A stretch of DNA of 64,000 nucleotides from Mycobacterium sp. ELW1 (lineage in GTDB: Bacteria > Actinomycetota > Actinomycetes > Mycobacteriales > Mycobacteriaceae): NCBI RefSeq assembly GCF_008329905.1, contig NZ_CP032155.1, positions 1,116,001 through 1,180,000 on the forward strand. Direction: 5' to 3'. A model generated the notes under the pieces. The model was not told the origin of the DNA. It made no database searches and was given only the letters and a program-made list of their open reading frames with translations. Positions within the stretch are counted from its first letter, which is position 1. Each line of letters begins with the position of its first letter. Positions 39,715-49,257 of the stretch are shown here, piece by piece. The position numbers and the translations under genes are program-made.

Positions 39715-39799
39715 GTGTGTCTCAGCGCCATGCTGCGGCTCGACTAGCAAGCGCCGACAGAACGCCGCGCAACGCTGAACGACGTGGGAGTCTGTGCGT

Positions 39800-42151
39800 A
39801 TGACCACGGAGTTCAACGGCAAGATCGAACTGGATATCCGCGATTCCGAGGCGGACTGGGGCCCGTACGCGGCGCCCACTGCGCCGGACAACGCGCCGAA
39901 CGTGCTCTACCTGGTGTGGGATGACATCGGCATCGCGACCTGGGACTGCTTCGGCGGGCTGGTGTCCATGCCGGCGATGTCGCGGGTCGCCGAGCGCGGC
40001 GTCCGGCTCTCGCAGTTCCACACCACGGCACTGTGTTCCCCGACTCGGGCGTCGCTGCTGACCGGCCGGAACTCGACCACCGTCGGGATGGCGACCGTCG
40101 AGGAGTTCACCGATGGTTTCCCCGGCATCAATGGCCGGATCCCCGATGACACCGCGTTGATTTCGGAGGTGTTGGCCGAGCGCGGCTACAACACGTACTG
40201 CGTGGGCAAGTGGCACCTCACACCGATCGAGGAGTCAAGCCTCGCGGCGACCCGCAGGCACTGGCCGTTGTCGCGCGGCTTCGAGCGGTTCTACGGTTTC
40301 ATGGGCGGTGAGACCGATCAGTGGTACCCAGAGCTGATGTACGACAGCCACCCCGTGGAGGCGCCGGCCACTCCCGAGGAGGGCTATCACCTCTCGAAGG
40401 ACCTGGCGGACAAGACAATCGAGTTCATCCGCGATTCCACGATGATCGCTCCCGACAAGCCGTGGTTCACCTACCTGTGCCCGGGGGCCGGGCATGCCCC
40501 GCACCACGTGTTCTCCGAATGGGCCGACCGCTACGCCGGAACGTTCGACATGGGTTACGAGCGCTACCGCGAGATCGTCCTGGAGAACCAGAAGAAGCTC
40601 GGCATCGTGCCCCCGGAGACCGAACTGTCAGCGGTGAATCCGTACAACGACGTGACCGGACCCGACGGCCAGCCCTGGCCGGAGGGGGACACCGTGCGTC
40701 CCTGGGAATCATTGTCGGACGAGGAGAAGCGGCTGTTCTCCCGGATGGCCGAGGTGTTCGCCGGCTTCCTGTCCTACACGGATGCCCAGATCGGCCGAAT
40801 CCTGGACTATCTGGACGAATCCGGCCAGTTGGACAACACGATCATCGTGGTGATCTCCGACAACGGCGCCAGCGGCGAGGGTGGGCCCAACGGGTCGGTC
40901 AACGAAGGCAAGTTCTTCAACGGCTACATCGACACCGTCGAGGAGAGCATGCGTTTCTTCGACGAACTGGGCGGTCCCACCACCTACGGCCATTACCCGA
41001 TCGGGTGGGCGATGGCCTTCAATACGCCCTACAAGCTGTACAAGCGCTACGCCTCGCATGAGGGTGGCATCGCCGACACGGCAATCATCTCCTGGCCCAA
41101 CGGAATTGCCGCACACGGTGAAGTTCGGGACAACTACGTCAACGTCAGTGACATCACGCCGACCATCTATGAGTTGCTCGGCATCGATGTGCCGGACACC
41201 GTGAAGGGGATCGCCCAGAAGCCGCTCGACGGAGTGAGTTTCAAAGCGGCGCTGGAGGATTCGACGGCAAAGACCGCCAAGGAGACCCAGTTCTACACGA
41301 TGCTGGGTACTCGTGGCATCTGGCACAAGGGGTGGTTCGCCAGCGCGGTGCACCCCGCGTCGCCGTCCGGCTGGTCGCATTTCGAGGACGACCGCTGGGA
41401 GCTCTACCACATCGAGAACGACCGCAGCCAATGTCATGACCTCGCGGCCGAACACCCCGAGAAGCTCGCCGAGTTGCAGAAGCTGTGGTTCAGCGAGGCC
41501 GAGAAATACAACGGCTTGCCGCTGAGCGACCTCAACGTGGGGGAGATGCTGGGTCGCTGGCGGCCCACGCTGGCCGGTGACCGGCCGCGCTACATCTACT
41601 ACCCGAACACCGCGCCGGTCGGGATGGGCGCCTGCGTGAACATCGTCGGCCGCTCGTTCTCGGTGCTGGCCGAAGTGACCATCAGCAGCCCCGACGTGCG
41701 CGGGGTCCTGCTCAAGCAGGGGGCCGGCCACGGCGGCTACGTGTTGTTCGTCGATGACGGACGGTTGCAGTTCGTCTACAACTTCTTCGGTGAGGACGAA
41801 CAGCGGGTGATCGCCCCGGACCCGCTGCCGCTGGGAGACCACATCCTGGGGGTGGGTTACGCCCGGACCGGCACGGTCGACGGCAGCCACACCCCGGTCG
41901 GTGACGCCACGCTGTACGTCGACGGGGCCGCGGTGGCCACGCTGACCGGCGTGAAAGCCCACCCGTTCACGTTCGGGTTGGCCGGTGGCGGGGTCAGTGT
42001 CGGCCGGAATCTGGGCCAGGCCGTCTCGGCCGCCTACCAGGCACCTTTCAGCTTCACCGGAGGAACCATCGCCCAGGTCGTGGTCGACGTGTCGGGGACT
42101 CCGTACGTGGACGCGGAGCGTGAGCTCGCGGCGGCCTTCGCCAGGGACTGA
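39800..42151 (+). CDS. atsA: Arylsulfatase
   Basis: This 783-residue sulfatase hydrolyses sulfate esters. The maturation motif CSPTR starts at Cys79 (TTALCSPTRASLLTGR), the cysteine that must be oxidised to formylglycine. Metal-site aspartates lie in LVWDDIG and ISDNGASGEGG, and TYCVGKWHLTP carries the conserved Lys/His. A C-terminal beta-rich domain of about 200 residues follows the catalytic domain. ATG at 39800 follows GGGAG. It is separated by one gene from its activating enzyme. No signal peptide is visible, so it should be cytoplasmic. Confidence 0.95.
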   Translation: MTTEFNGKIELDIRDSEADWGPYAAPTAPDNAPNVLYLVWDDIGIATWDCFGGLVSMPAMSRVAERGVRLSQFHTTALCSPTRASLLTGRNSTTVGMATVEEFTDGFPGINGRIPDDTALISEVLAERGYNTYCVGKWHLTPIEESSLAATRRHWPLSRGFERFYGFMGGETDQWYPELMYDSHPVEAPATPEEGYHLSKDLADKTIEFIRDSTMIAPDKPWFTYLCPGAGHAPHHVFSEWADRYAGTFDMGYERYREIVLENQKKLGIVPPETELSAVNPYNDVTGPDGQPWPEGDTVRPWESLSDEEKRLFSRMAEVFAGFLSYTDAQIGRILDYLDESGQLDNTIIVVISDNGASGEGGPNGSVNEGKFFNGYIDTVEESMRFFDELGGPTTYGHYPIGWAMAFNTPYKLYKRYASHEGGIADTAIISWPNGIAAHGEVRDNYVNVSDITPTIYELLGIDVPDTVKGIAQKPLDGVSFKAALEDSTAKTAKETQFYTMLGTRGIWHKGWFASAVHPASPSGWSHFEDDRWELYHIENDRSQCHDLAAEHPEKLAELQKLWFSEAEKYNGLPLSDLNVGEMLGRWRPTLAGDRPRYIYYPNTAPVGMGACVNIVGRSFSVLAEVTISSPDVRGVLLKQGAGHGGYVLFVDDGRLQFVYNFFGEDEQRVIAPDPLPLGDHILGVGYARTGTVDGSHTPVGDATLYVDGAAVATLTGVKAHPFTFGLAGGGVSVGRNLGQAVSAAYQAPFSFTGGTIAQVVVDVSGTPYVDAERELAAAFARD

Positions 42152-42172
42152 GCGCCGCGTCATACTGAAGCG

Positions 42173-42877
42173 GTGACTCGGCTGGTATGTGCCGCTGCGG
42201 CGGTGATGGTGCTTGCCGTTCCAGGTGTTGCCGCCTGTGCGCGAAACAGTGGCGGAACCCCGGTCCGGGCCGAGGCCTCGACGTCGGCGACCAGCGTCGC
42301 CCCCACATCGGCGTCGCCGACGACCCGGGAGACCGACGAACCCGAGTCGTCACAACCGGGCGTGCTGGAGACCACCAGGGTGCCGGTCCCGCCGAACGCG
42401 GTCGTGTGCCGACAGGACCAGCCAGGACAGACGGCGGTGGCCACCGTCGCCGACCCCGCGGCGCCGCAGATCACCATCCGGGTGCCGGCCGGATGGTCGG
42501 TGACCCCCGGTGCCGGCGAGGTGGGTGCGTCGCTGTCCGGTCCCGACGACATGGTCGCCAAGGTGACCATCGCGGCCACCCCGCTGGAGCCGGCCGCCGC
42601 CTTCACCCGGTACGGCGACGACCTGATGGCCAAGTACCCGATCAGCACGCTGAGCCTGCTGCCGGGCGACTTCTGCGGATTCAGCGGGCAGAAGCTGATC
42701 GGCACCTGGGCTCAGGATCCGGACGAGTCGCTCGAGTACCACGACCGCATCGCCCACATCTGGACCAACAGCGGCAACTACCTGGTCGCCGTGCATGTGG
42801 AGGCGCCGGCGGGAGCTCCCGGTTTCGACGAGGCCGCCTCGGTGCTGACCGACAAGTTCAGCATCGTCATACCCTGA
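42173..42877 (+). CDS. Putative lipoprotein in the sulfatase module
   Basis: This 234-residue exported protein has a signal helix (VCAAAAVMVLAVPGVAAC) ending in a lipobox-like GVAAC, a Ser/Thr-rich linker of about 45 residues, and a globular domain similar in style to LpqN/LpqT-type mycobacterial lipoproteins (ITIRVPAGWSVTPG, later DRIAHIWTNSGNYLVAVHVE). GTG is the start. It lies between the sulfatase and its activator, but no functional link is visible. Confidence 0.75.
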   Translation: MTRLVCAAAAVMVLAVPGVAACARNSGGTPVRAEASTSATSVAPTSASPTTRETDEPESSQPGVLETTRVPVPPNAVVCRQDQPGQTAVATVADPAAPQITIRVPAGWSVTPGAGEVGASLSGPDDMVAKVTIAATPLEPAAAFTRYGDDLMAKYPISTLSLLPGDFCGFSGQKLIGTWAQDPDESLEYHDRIAHIWTNSGNYLVAVHVEAPAGAPGFDEAASVLTDKFSIVIP

Positions 42878-42881
42878 AACC

Positions 42882-43796
42882 ATGCTCACCGAGCTCGTCG
42901 AGGTGCCCGGCGGGGCCTTCCGGATGGGGTCGACGAATTTCTATCCCGAAGAGGCGCCGATCCACACGGTCACCGTCGACGCATTCGCCATCGAACGGCA
43001 CCCGGTCACCAACGCGCAGTTCGCCGAGTTCGTCGCTGCCACCGGGCATGTCACCGTCGCCGAGAAGCCGCTCGACCCGGCGCTGTATCCCGGTGTGCCG
43101 CAAGCGGATCTGCAACCCGGCGCGCTGGTGTTCCGGTCCACGGCGGGCCCGGTGGACCTGCGGGACTGGCGGCAGTGGTGGGACTGGGCGCCCGGTGCGA
43201 ACTGGCGCGCACCGTTCGGGCCCGGCAGCAGCATCGCCGGCAAGGCCAACCATCCCGTCGTGCAGGTGGCCTATCCCGACGCGGCCGCCTACGCGCGGTG
43301 GGCGGGCAGGCGCCTGCCGACGGAGGCGGAATGGGAGTACGCCGCGCGGGCCGGCAGCACCACGGAGTACGCCTGGGGTGCCGAGCCGACGGTCGACGGA
43401 TCGTTGATGGCCAACACCTGGCAGGGGCGGTTCCCGTACCGCAACGACGGAGCGCTGGGGTGGACGGGAACCTCGCCGGTGGGGACCTTCCCGCCGAACC
43501 GACTCGGGCTGGTCGACATGATCGGCAACGTCTGGGAGTGGACGACCACGCGGTTCTCGGCGCACCACCTCATCGCGCAGCAGAATTCCTGCTGCCCGCC
43601 GCCCACCGAGCCCGATCCCACCGTCAGCCAGGCCCTCAAAGGCGGCTCACACCTGTGCGCGCCGGAGTACTGCCACCGGTACCGGCCCGCCGCGCGCTCA
43701 CCCCAGTCGCAGGACACCTCGACCACTCACATCGGCTTCCGCTGTGTGGTGAACTGCGACGATTTGGAGCTTTTTCGCTCGTCACCTAGCATGTAG
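42882..43796 (+). CDS. Formylglycine-generating enzyme (sulfatase activator)
   Basis: This 304-residue FGE-sulfatase-domain protein converts the sulfatase CXPXR cysteine to formylglycine using copper and oxygen. GGAFRMGS opens the fold, RLPTEAEWEYAAR and GNVWEWT are the family signatures, and the copper-binding pair is Cys259 and Cys264 in GGSHLCAPEYCHRYRP. The gene corresponds to Rv0712, the mycobacterial FGE. It starts 4 bases after the lipoprotein gene. Confidence 0.95.
   Translation: MLTELVEVPGGAFRMGSTNFYPEEAPIHTVTVDAFAIERHPVTNAQFAEFVAATGHVTVAEKPLDPALYPGVPQADLQPGALVFRSTAGPVDLRDWRQWWDWAPGANWRAPFGPGSSIAGKANHPVVQVAYPDAAAYARWAGRRLPTEAEWEYAARAGSTTEYAWGAEPTVDGSLMANTWQGRFPYRNDGALGWTGTSPVGTFPPNRLGLVDMIGNVWEWTTTRFSAHHLIAQQNSCCPPPTEPDPTVSQALKGGSHLCAPEYCHRYRPAARSPQSQDTSTTHIGFRCVVNCDDLELFRSSPSM
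43764..43792 (+). promoter_or_regulatory. Candidate spc (rplN) operon promoter
   Basis: TTGGAG at 43764-43769 and TAGCAT at 43787-43792 are exactly 17 bases apart, within the last codons of the FGE gene. The -35 hexamer is identical to that proposed for rpsL. The leader to rplN would be about 138 bases. Confidence 0.5.
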
Positions 43797-43863
43797 GGGT
43801 TGCCTAGGGCAGACCTCGGCCGGCGTTCGTCGGCCCTGCGTGCTCTTGGGTGACAAAGACCGC

Positions 43864-43909
43864 GCACGACAGGCTTCATTTTGGATTGCCTTTAGGGATT
43901 TTGTCGTGC
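43864..43909. repeat. Inverted repeat in the rplN leader
   Basis: GCACGACA at 43864-43871 pairs perfectly with TGTCGTGC at 43902-43909, with an AT-rich 30-base centre. It lies just upstream of the rplN ribosome-binding site, so it may be a regulatory leader structure or an operator. Confidence 0.55.
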
Positions 43910-43936
43910 ACACAGTTACCAGATCGAGGAGATCTA

Positions 43937-44305
43937 GTGATTCAGCAGGAATCGCGGCTCAAGGTCGCCGACAACACGGGCGCCAAGGAGATCTTGTGCA
44001 TCCGTGTTCTGGGTGGCTCGTCGCGGCGCTACGCCGGCATCGGCGACGTCATCGTGGCGACCGTCAAGGACGCCATCCCCGGTGGCAACGTCAAGCGCGG
44101 TGATGTGGTCAAGGCCGTCGTGGTGCGCACCGTCAAGGAACGTCGTCGCGCCGACGGCAGCTACATCAAGTTCGACGAGAACGCCGCCGTCATCATCAAG
44201 AACGACAACGACCCCCGCGGCACCCGCATCTTCGGGCCGGTCGGTCGCGAACTGCGCGAGAAGAAGTTCATGAAGATCGTCTCGCTGGCACCGGAGGTTT
44301 TGTAA
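43937..44305 (+). CDS. rplN: 50S ribosomal protein L14
   Basis: This 122-residue L14, beginning [20 protein letters not shown], lies at the subunit interface and is the docking site of silencing factor RsfS. GTG at 43937 has GAGGAG about 8 bases upstream. First gene of the spc half. Confidence 0.97.
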
Positions 44306-44308
44306 GAC

Positions 44309-44626
44309 ATGAAGGTCCACAAGGGCGACACCGTCCTCGTCATCGCCGGTAAGGACAAGGGCGCCAAGGGCAAGGTCCTGCAGGCCTACCCGACCCGTAA
44401 CCGCGTCCTCGTCGAGGGCGTCAACCGGATCAAGAAGCACACCGCGCAGTCGGCCAACGAGCGTGGCGCATCCTCGGGCGGCATCGTCACCCAGGAAGCC
44501 CCGATCCACGTCTCGAACGTGATGGTGGTCGACTCCGACGGCAACCCGACCCGCATCGGCGTCCGCCGCGATGAGGAGACGGGCAAGAACGTCCGCATCG
44601 CCAAGAGCAACGGCAAGGACCTCTGA
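44309..44626 (+). CDS. rplX: 50S ribosomal protein L24
   Basis: This 105-residue L24 has the KOW motif at its start ([20 protein letters not shown]) and is an early assembly initiator. GGAGG within the end of rplN serves as ribosome-binding site. Confidence 0.97.
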   Translation: MKVHKGDTVLVIAGKDKGAKGKVLQAYPTRNRVLVEGVNRIKKHTAQSANERGASSGGIVTQEAPIHVSNVMVVDSDGNPTRIGVRRDEETGKNVRIAKSNGKDL

Positions 44627-44631
44627 GAGAT

Positions 44632-45195
44632 ATGACTACCGCAGAAAAAGTTCAGCCCCGGCTGAAGGCGCGCTACCGCGAAGAAATCAAGGACGCGCTC
44701 AACAAAGAGTTCGACTACGCCAACGTCATGCAGATCCCCGGCGTGGTCAAGGTCGTCGTCAACATGGGTGTCGGTGACGCCGCCCGCGACGCGAAGCTGA
44801 TCAACGGCGCGGTCAACGACCTGGCGCTGATCACCGGCCAGAAGCCGGAGATCCGCAAGGCCCGCAAGTCGATCGCACAGTTCAAGCTGCGCGAAGGCAT
44901 GCCGATCGGTGCGCGGGTGACCCTGCGCGGCGACCGCATGTGGGAGTTCCTCGACCGGCTGGTCTCGATCGCGCTGCCGCGTATCCGCGACTTCCGCGGC
45001 CTGAGCCCCAAGCAGTTCGACGGGCACGGCAACTACACCTTCGGACTCGCTGAGCAGTCGGTGTTCCACGAGATCGACGTCGATTCGATCGACCGTCCGC
45101 GCGGCATGGACATCACCGTGGTCACCTCGGCGACCAACGACGACGAAGGTCGGGCGCTGCTGCGCGCGCTGGGCTTCCCCTTCAAGGAGAACTGA
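44632..45195 (+). CDS. rplE: 50S ribosomal protein L5
   Basis: This 187-residue L5 binds 5S rRNA and the P-site tRNA elbow. [20 protein letters not shown] and [19 protein letters not shown] are conserved. It begins five bases after rplX ends. Confidence 0.97.
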   Translation: MTTAEKVQPRLKARYREEIKDALNKEFDYANVMQIPGVVKVVVNMGVGDAARDAKLINGAVNDLALITGQKPEIRKARKSIAQFKLREGMPIGARVTLRGDRMWEFLDRLVSIALPRIRDFRGLSPKQFDGHGNYTFGLAEQSVFHEIDVDSIDRPRGMDITVVTSATNDDEGRALLRALGFPFKEN

Positions 45196-45199
45196 GCAG

Positions 45200-45385
45200 A
45201 TGGCAAAGAAGGCACTGGTCAATAAGGCCAACAAGAAGCCGAAGTTCGCCGTGCGGGGCTACACCCGCTGCAACAGGTGCGGCCGTCCGCACGCCGTGTT
45301 CCGCAAGTTCGGCCTGTGCCGAATCTGCCTGCGCGAGATGGCCCATGCCGGCGAACTGCCCGGTGTGCAGAAGTCCAGCTGGTAA
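45200..45385 (+). CDS. rpsZ: 30S ribosomal protein S14, zinc-binding type
   Basis: This 61-residue short S14 has four zinc-ligand cysteines at positions 24, 27, 40 and 43 (TRCNRCGRP and GLCRICLRE). It is the zinc-containing form; mycobacteria also carry a longer zinc-free paralogue elsewhere for zinc starvation. AAGGAGAA precedes the start. An 89-base gap without a gene follows. Confidence 0.96.
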   Translation: MAKKALVNKANKKPKFAVRGYTRCNRCGRPHAVFRKFGLCRICLREMAHAGELPGVQKSSW

Positions 45386-45474
45386 CAGACCCCTACAGAA
45401 CAGGTGCGCAGCAGGCCCCCGAGGGAATCGACCCGAGGTGGGAACCGTTGCGAGGAAGGTAGACAGGCCCAGTC

Positions 45475-45873
45475 ATGACTATGACGGACCCGATCGCAGA
45501 CTTTTTGACACGTCTGCGTAACGCCAATTCGGCGTATCACGACGAAGTGACCCTGCCGCACTCGAAGATCAAGGCGAACATCGCCGAGATCCTCAAGAGC
45601 GAGGGGTATATCAGCGATTTCCGCACCGAGGATGCTCGGGTCGGCAAGTCACTTGTTGTCCAGCTCAAGTACGGCCCCAACCGCGAGCGCAGCCTCGCCG
45701 GATTGCGCCGGGTGTCCAAGCCCGGTCTGCGGGTGTACGCGAAATCCACCAATCTGCCGCGGGTTCTCGGTGGGCTGGGCGTGGCGATCATCTCCACGTC
45801 CTCCGGCCTGCTGACCGACCGCCAGGCGTCCCGACAGGGCGTGGGCGGCGAAGTCCTCGCTTTCGTCTGGTAG
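45475..45873 (+). CDS. rpsH: 30S ribosomal protein S8
   Basis: This 132-residue S8 begins [20 protein letters not shown] and ends with [20 protein letters not shown], both typical. It binds the central domain of 16S rRNA and in E. coli is the feedback regulator of the spc operon. The second ATG at 45481 is an alternative start. Confidence 0.96.
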   Translation: MTMTDPIADFLTRLRNANSAYHDEVTLPHSKIKANIAEILKSEGYISDFRTEDARVGKSLVVQLKYGPNRERSLAGLRRVSKPGLRVYAKSTNLPRVLGGLGVAIISTSSGLLTDRQASRQGVGGEVLAFVW

Positions 45874-45894
45874 CGGGATAGGAGAAGCAGAACT

Positions 45895-46434
45895 ATGTCG
45901 CGTATTGGTAAGCAGCCGGTGGCCATTCCCGCCGGAGTTGATGTGACGATCGATGGTCAGAATCTGTCGGTCAAGGGCCCGAAGGGCACGCTGGAGTTGT
46001 CGATCGCCGAGCCGATCACCGTGTCGCGCAGCGACGACGGCGCCATCGTGGTGAGCCGGCCGGACGACGAGCGGCGCAGCCGTTCGCTGCACGGGCTGTC
46101 GCGCACGCTGGTGTCCAACCTGGTGACCGGTGTGACCCAGGGTTACACCACGAAGATGGAGATCTTCGGCGTCGGTTATCGCGTCCAGCTCAAGGGCAGC
46201 AACCTCGAGTTCGCGCTCGGGTACAGCCATCCCGTGGTCATCGAGGCCCCGGAAGGCATCACCTTCGCGGTGGAGACGCCCACCAAGTTCTCGATCACAG
46301 GTATCGACAAGCAGAAGGTCGGCCAGATCTCGGCGAACATCCGTCGGCTGCGCCGCCCGGACCCGTACAAGGGCAAGGGCGTGCGGTACGAGGGTGAGCA
46401 GATCCGCCGCAAGGTCGGAAAGACAGGTAAGTAA
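45895..46434 (+). CDS. rplF: 50S ribosomal protein L6
   Basis: This 179-residue L6 has two homologous domains and ends with [18 protein letters not shown], the conserved sarcin-ricin-loop-binding region. AGGAGAA lies about 9 bases upstream of the ATG. Confidence 0.97.
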   Translation: MSRIGKQPVAIPAGVDVTIDGQNLSVKGPKGTLELSIAEPITVSRSDDGAIVVSRPDDERRSRSLHGLSRTLVSNLVTGVTQGYTTKMEIFGVGYRVQLKGSNLEFALGYSHPVVIEAPEGITFAVETPTKFSITGIDKQKVGQISANIRRLRRPDPYKGKGVRYEGEQIRRKVGKTGK

Positions 46435-46437
46435 GCC

Positions 46438-46845
46438 ATGGCTCAAGCACAGAAGGCAGCCAACGATCGGACGCCGGTCGGCACGAGTGTCTCGGCCGCG
46501 CGCCGGGTTTCGCGCCTGCGTCGGCACAACCGGCTGCGTAAGAAGGTCGTCGGCACCGCCGAACGGCCGCGTCTCGTGGTCAACCGCTCCTCGCGGCACA
46601 TCCACGTGCAGCTCGTCAACGATGCCGAAGGTGTCACGGTCGCTGCTGCCTCGTCGATCGAGGCCGACGTCCGCGCCGTCGAGGGTGACAAGAAGGCCCA
46701 CAGCGTGCGAGTCGGTCAGCTGATCGCCGAGCGCGCCAAGGCTGCAGGCGTCGAGGCCGTGGTGTTCGACCGCGGCGGCAACACCTACGGCGGCCGCATC
46801 GCGGCGCTGGCCGACGCGGCTCGCGAGAACGGACTCAAATTCTAA
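46438..46845 (+). CDS. rplR: 50S ribosomal protein L18
   Basis: This 135-residue L18 binds 5S r[23 protein letters not shown] and the C-terminal [20 protein letters not shown] are conserved. Starts three bases after the rplF stop. Confidence 0.97.
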   Translation: MAQAQKAANDRTPVGTSVSAARRVSRLRRHNRLRKKVVGTAERPRLVVNRSSRHIHVQLVNDAEGVTVAAASSIEADVRAVEGDKKAHSVRVGQLIAERAKAAGVEAVVFDRGGNTYGGRIAALADAARENGLKF

Positions 46846-46870
46846 TGATGAACAACGGAAGGACCGCATG

Positions 46871-47584
46871 ATGGCGGAGCAGACCGCAGCCGGCAGCGCG
46901 CCGGATACCGGCGCCCCCTCAGCCGGCACCCGTACCGACGTACAGCGCGGCGGACGTGACGATCGCGGTGGCCGTGGCCGTCGTGATGATCGTGGCGACC
47001 GCGGTGGACGTGGTGGCCGCGACGGCGGCGAGAAGAGCAACTACCTCGAGCGCGTCGTCACGATCAACCGGGTTTCCAAGGTGGTCAAGGGTGGTCGGCG
47101 CTTCAGCTTCACCGCCCTGGTCATCGTCGGTGACGGCAACGGTCTGGTCGGTGTCGGCTACGGCAAGGCCAAGGAGGTGCCCGCCGCGATCGCCAAGGGT
47201 GTCGAGGAAGCTCGCAAGAACTTCTTCCGCGTCCCGCTGATCGGTGGCACCGTCACCCATCCCGTGCAGGGCGAGGCCGCGGCCGGTGTCGTGATGCTGC
47301 GTCCGGCCAGCCCGGGTACCGGTGTCATCGCCGGTGGCGCGTGCCGTGCCGTGCTGGAATGCGCTGGCGTGCACGACGTTCTGGCCAAGTCGCTGGGCAG
47401 TGACAACGCGATCAACGTGGTGCATGCCACCGTTGCCGCGCTCAAGCTGCTGCAGCGTCCTGAAGAGGTGGCCGCTCGTCGCGGGCTGCCGATCGAAGAC
47501 GTTGCGCCGGCAGGCATGCTGCGCGCGCGTCGGGAGAGCGAAGCGCTGGCTGCCGCAGCAGCGCGTGGTGAAGGAAGCGCATAA
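46871..47584 (+). CDS. rpsE: 30S ribosomal protein S5
   Basis: This 237-residue S5 has an unusual Arg/Gly/Asp-rich N-terminal extension of about 55 residues ([20 protein letters not shown]) before the canonical core [21 protein letters not shown]5 shapes mRNA entry and decoding accuracy. ATG at 46871 is preferred over the adjacent ATG at 46868 because GGAAGGA then has 7-base spacing. Confidence 0.96.
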   Translation: MAEQTAAGSAPDTGAPSAGTRTDVQRGGRDDRGGRGRRDDRGDRGGRGGRDGGEKSNYLERVVTINRVSKVVKGGRRFSFTALVIVGDGNGLVGVGYGKAKEVPAAIAKGVEEARKNFFRVPLIGGTVTHPVQGEAAAGVVMLRPASPGTGVIAGGACRAVLECAGVHDVLAKSLGSDNAINVVHATVAALKLLQRPEEVAARRGLPIEDVAPAGMLRARRESEALAAAAARGEGSA

Positions 47585-47586
47585 CC

Positions 47587-47781
47587 ATGGCAGAGCTGAA
47601 GATCACCCAGGTGCGTGGCATCATCGGTGCCCGCTGGAAGCAGCGTGAAAGCCTGCGGACCCTGGGGCTGAGGAAGATTCGCCAGACGGTGGTTCGCGAG
47701 GACAACCCGCAGACGCGTGGCCTGATCAAGGCTGTGCACCACCTCGTTGAAGTAGAAGAAGTGGTTGAGGCCAAATCATGA
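47587..47781 (+). CDS. rpmD: 50S ribosomal protein L30
   Basis: This 64-residue L30 has the conserved core [28 protein letters not shown] upstream. The stop overlaps the rplO ATG by 4 bases. Confidence 0.96.
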   Translation: MAELKITQVRGIIGARWKQRESLRTLGLRKIRQTVVREDNPQTRGLIKAVHHLVEVEEVVEAKS

Positions 47782-48221
47782 GCGTCATCAAGCTGCACGA
47801 CCTGAAGCCGGCTCCCGGCGCCAAGACCGCGAAGACTCGCGTCGGTCGCGGTGAGGGCTCCAAGGGTAAGACGGCCGGTCGTGGCACCAAGGGCACCAAG
47901 GCCCGCAAGAACGTGCCGGTGACCTTCGAGGGCGGGCAGATGCCGATCCACATGCGGCTGCCCAAGCTCAAGGGTTTCCGTAACCGGTTCCGCACCGAGT
48001 ACGCCGTCGTCAACCTGGGCGACCTGAACAAGGCCTTCCCGGAGGGCGGCACCGTCGGTGTCGACGACCTGGTGGCCAAGGGCCTCGTTCGCAAGAACGT
48101 GCTCGTCAAGGTCCTCGGCGACGGCAAGCTGACCGCCAAGGTCGACGTCACCGCGCACAAGTTCAGTGGCAGCGCCCGTGAGGCCATCACCGCCGCAGGC
48201 GGTTCGGTCACCGAGCTGTAA
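47778..48221 (+). CDS. rplO: 50S ribosomal protein L15
   Basis: This 147-residue L15 has the Gly/Lys-rich rRNA-threading N-terminus ([20 protein letters not shown]) and the normal C-terminal domain. Last gene of the superoperon, followed by an intrinsic terminator. Unlike the E. coli order, secY is not next but lies 7 kb further on. Confidence 0.97.
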   Translation: MSVIKLHDLKPAPGAKTAKTRVGRGEGSKGKTAGRGTKGTKARKNVPVTFEGGQMPIHMRLPKLKGFRNRFRTEYAVVNLGDLNKAFPEGGTVGVDDLVAKGLVRKNVLVKVLGDGKLTAKVDVTAHKFSGSAREAITAAGGSVTEL

Positions 48222-48235
48222 TTCGAGATCGACGA

Positions 48236-48263
48236 AAAAGCCCCCGCACTTGCGGGGGCTTTT
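48236..48263. terminator. Bidirectional intrinsic terminator
   Basis: AAAAGCCCCCGCA-CT-TGCGGGGGCTTTT is a nine-base GC stem flanked by A4 and T4, so it can end transcription from both rplO and the convergent luciferase-like gene. Confidence 0.92.
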
Positions 48264-48272
48264 CTCGTTGTG

Positions 48273-49198
48273 TCAGCTCAGTTGCGGAATGACTTCGGCG
48301 GCAAGGCGTTCCATCTGTTCGCGATCCTCGGCCAGGCTCGCGCCGACCGGGTGCAGCAACAACGTCTGTGCGCCGGCATCGATCACCTCGCGCAGACCGC
48401 GCACGACATCCGACGGCGTGCCGGATACCGGAACCGCGTCGACGCCGGGCATCACCCGTAGATTCGGCGCAGACCGGCCAGCACCCGCTCGCGGGCCCGG
48501 GCCGCGTCGTCGTCGACGATCAGGTACACCCGCTTGCCGATCCGGAAAGTGTTCGGATCCTTGTCCTGCTCGGCCAGTTCGGTGCGCAGGGTCTGCACGG
48601 CGGTCGCGAAGTTCGCCGTCGTCGAGGATCCCGCACCCATGAACGCGTCGCCGTGGCGGACCGCGCGGGCGATCGCGCGAGGGGCGTTGGCGCCGAACCA
48701 GATCGGCGGGTGCGGCCGTTGCACGGGCTTGGGGGCGATCGGCAGATCGTCGACGTCACGGAACCGGCCGTGAAACGTCACCCGCGGCTCGTCGGACCAT
48801 GCCGCCTTCATCAACTGCAGGCCTTCGGTGAAACTGCTGATGAACGTGGCCGGGTCGACGCCGAACGCCTCGAACTTTCGCCTGCCGCCGCCGGGCGCCA
48901 CGCCGAGTTCCAGGCGGCCGTGGCTGAGCCGGTCCACGGCGGTCACCGTCGAGGCCAGCTGCAGCGGGTCGTGCAGGGAGGTGATCAGCACCGCCACGCC
49001 CAGTCGCAGGGTGGTGGTGCACGCTGCGGCCCAGGCCAGCAGCTCCATCGGTGCGATCATCGGCGACGGGCCGATGATCTGTTCGATCGTCCAGCCGCCC
49101 TCGAAGCCGAGTTGCTCGGCACGGGTCAGATAGCTCCGCAGCCCCTCGCCGTCGAAGCCGTCGACGTCGAACTGCGGTATCGAGATCGAGTACTTCAC
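48273..49198 (-). pseudogene. Frameshifted LLM-class (F420-type) oxidoreductase
   Basis: Residues 1-248, from ATG 49198, read as a luciferase-like monooxygenase-fold protein (MKYSISIPQFDVDGFDGEGL, GWTIEQIIGPSPM, later RRKFEAFGVDPATF). The frame then stops at 48452, while the last 60 residues (MPGVDAVPVSGTPSDVVRGL to the end at 48273) continue in another frame. Adding one G to the GGG run opposite 48455-48457 restores a 308-residue protein of normal length. So this is either a fresh pseudogene or a sequencing indel. Mycobacterial members often use cofactor F420. Confidence 0.82.
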
Positions 49199-49257
49199 CA
49201 GTCCACCGTACGAGCGCGCGGAAGGGCTCCAGCGGTGGCGTGGGTAATCTCGACTGT

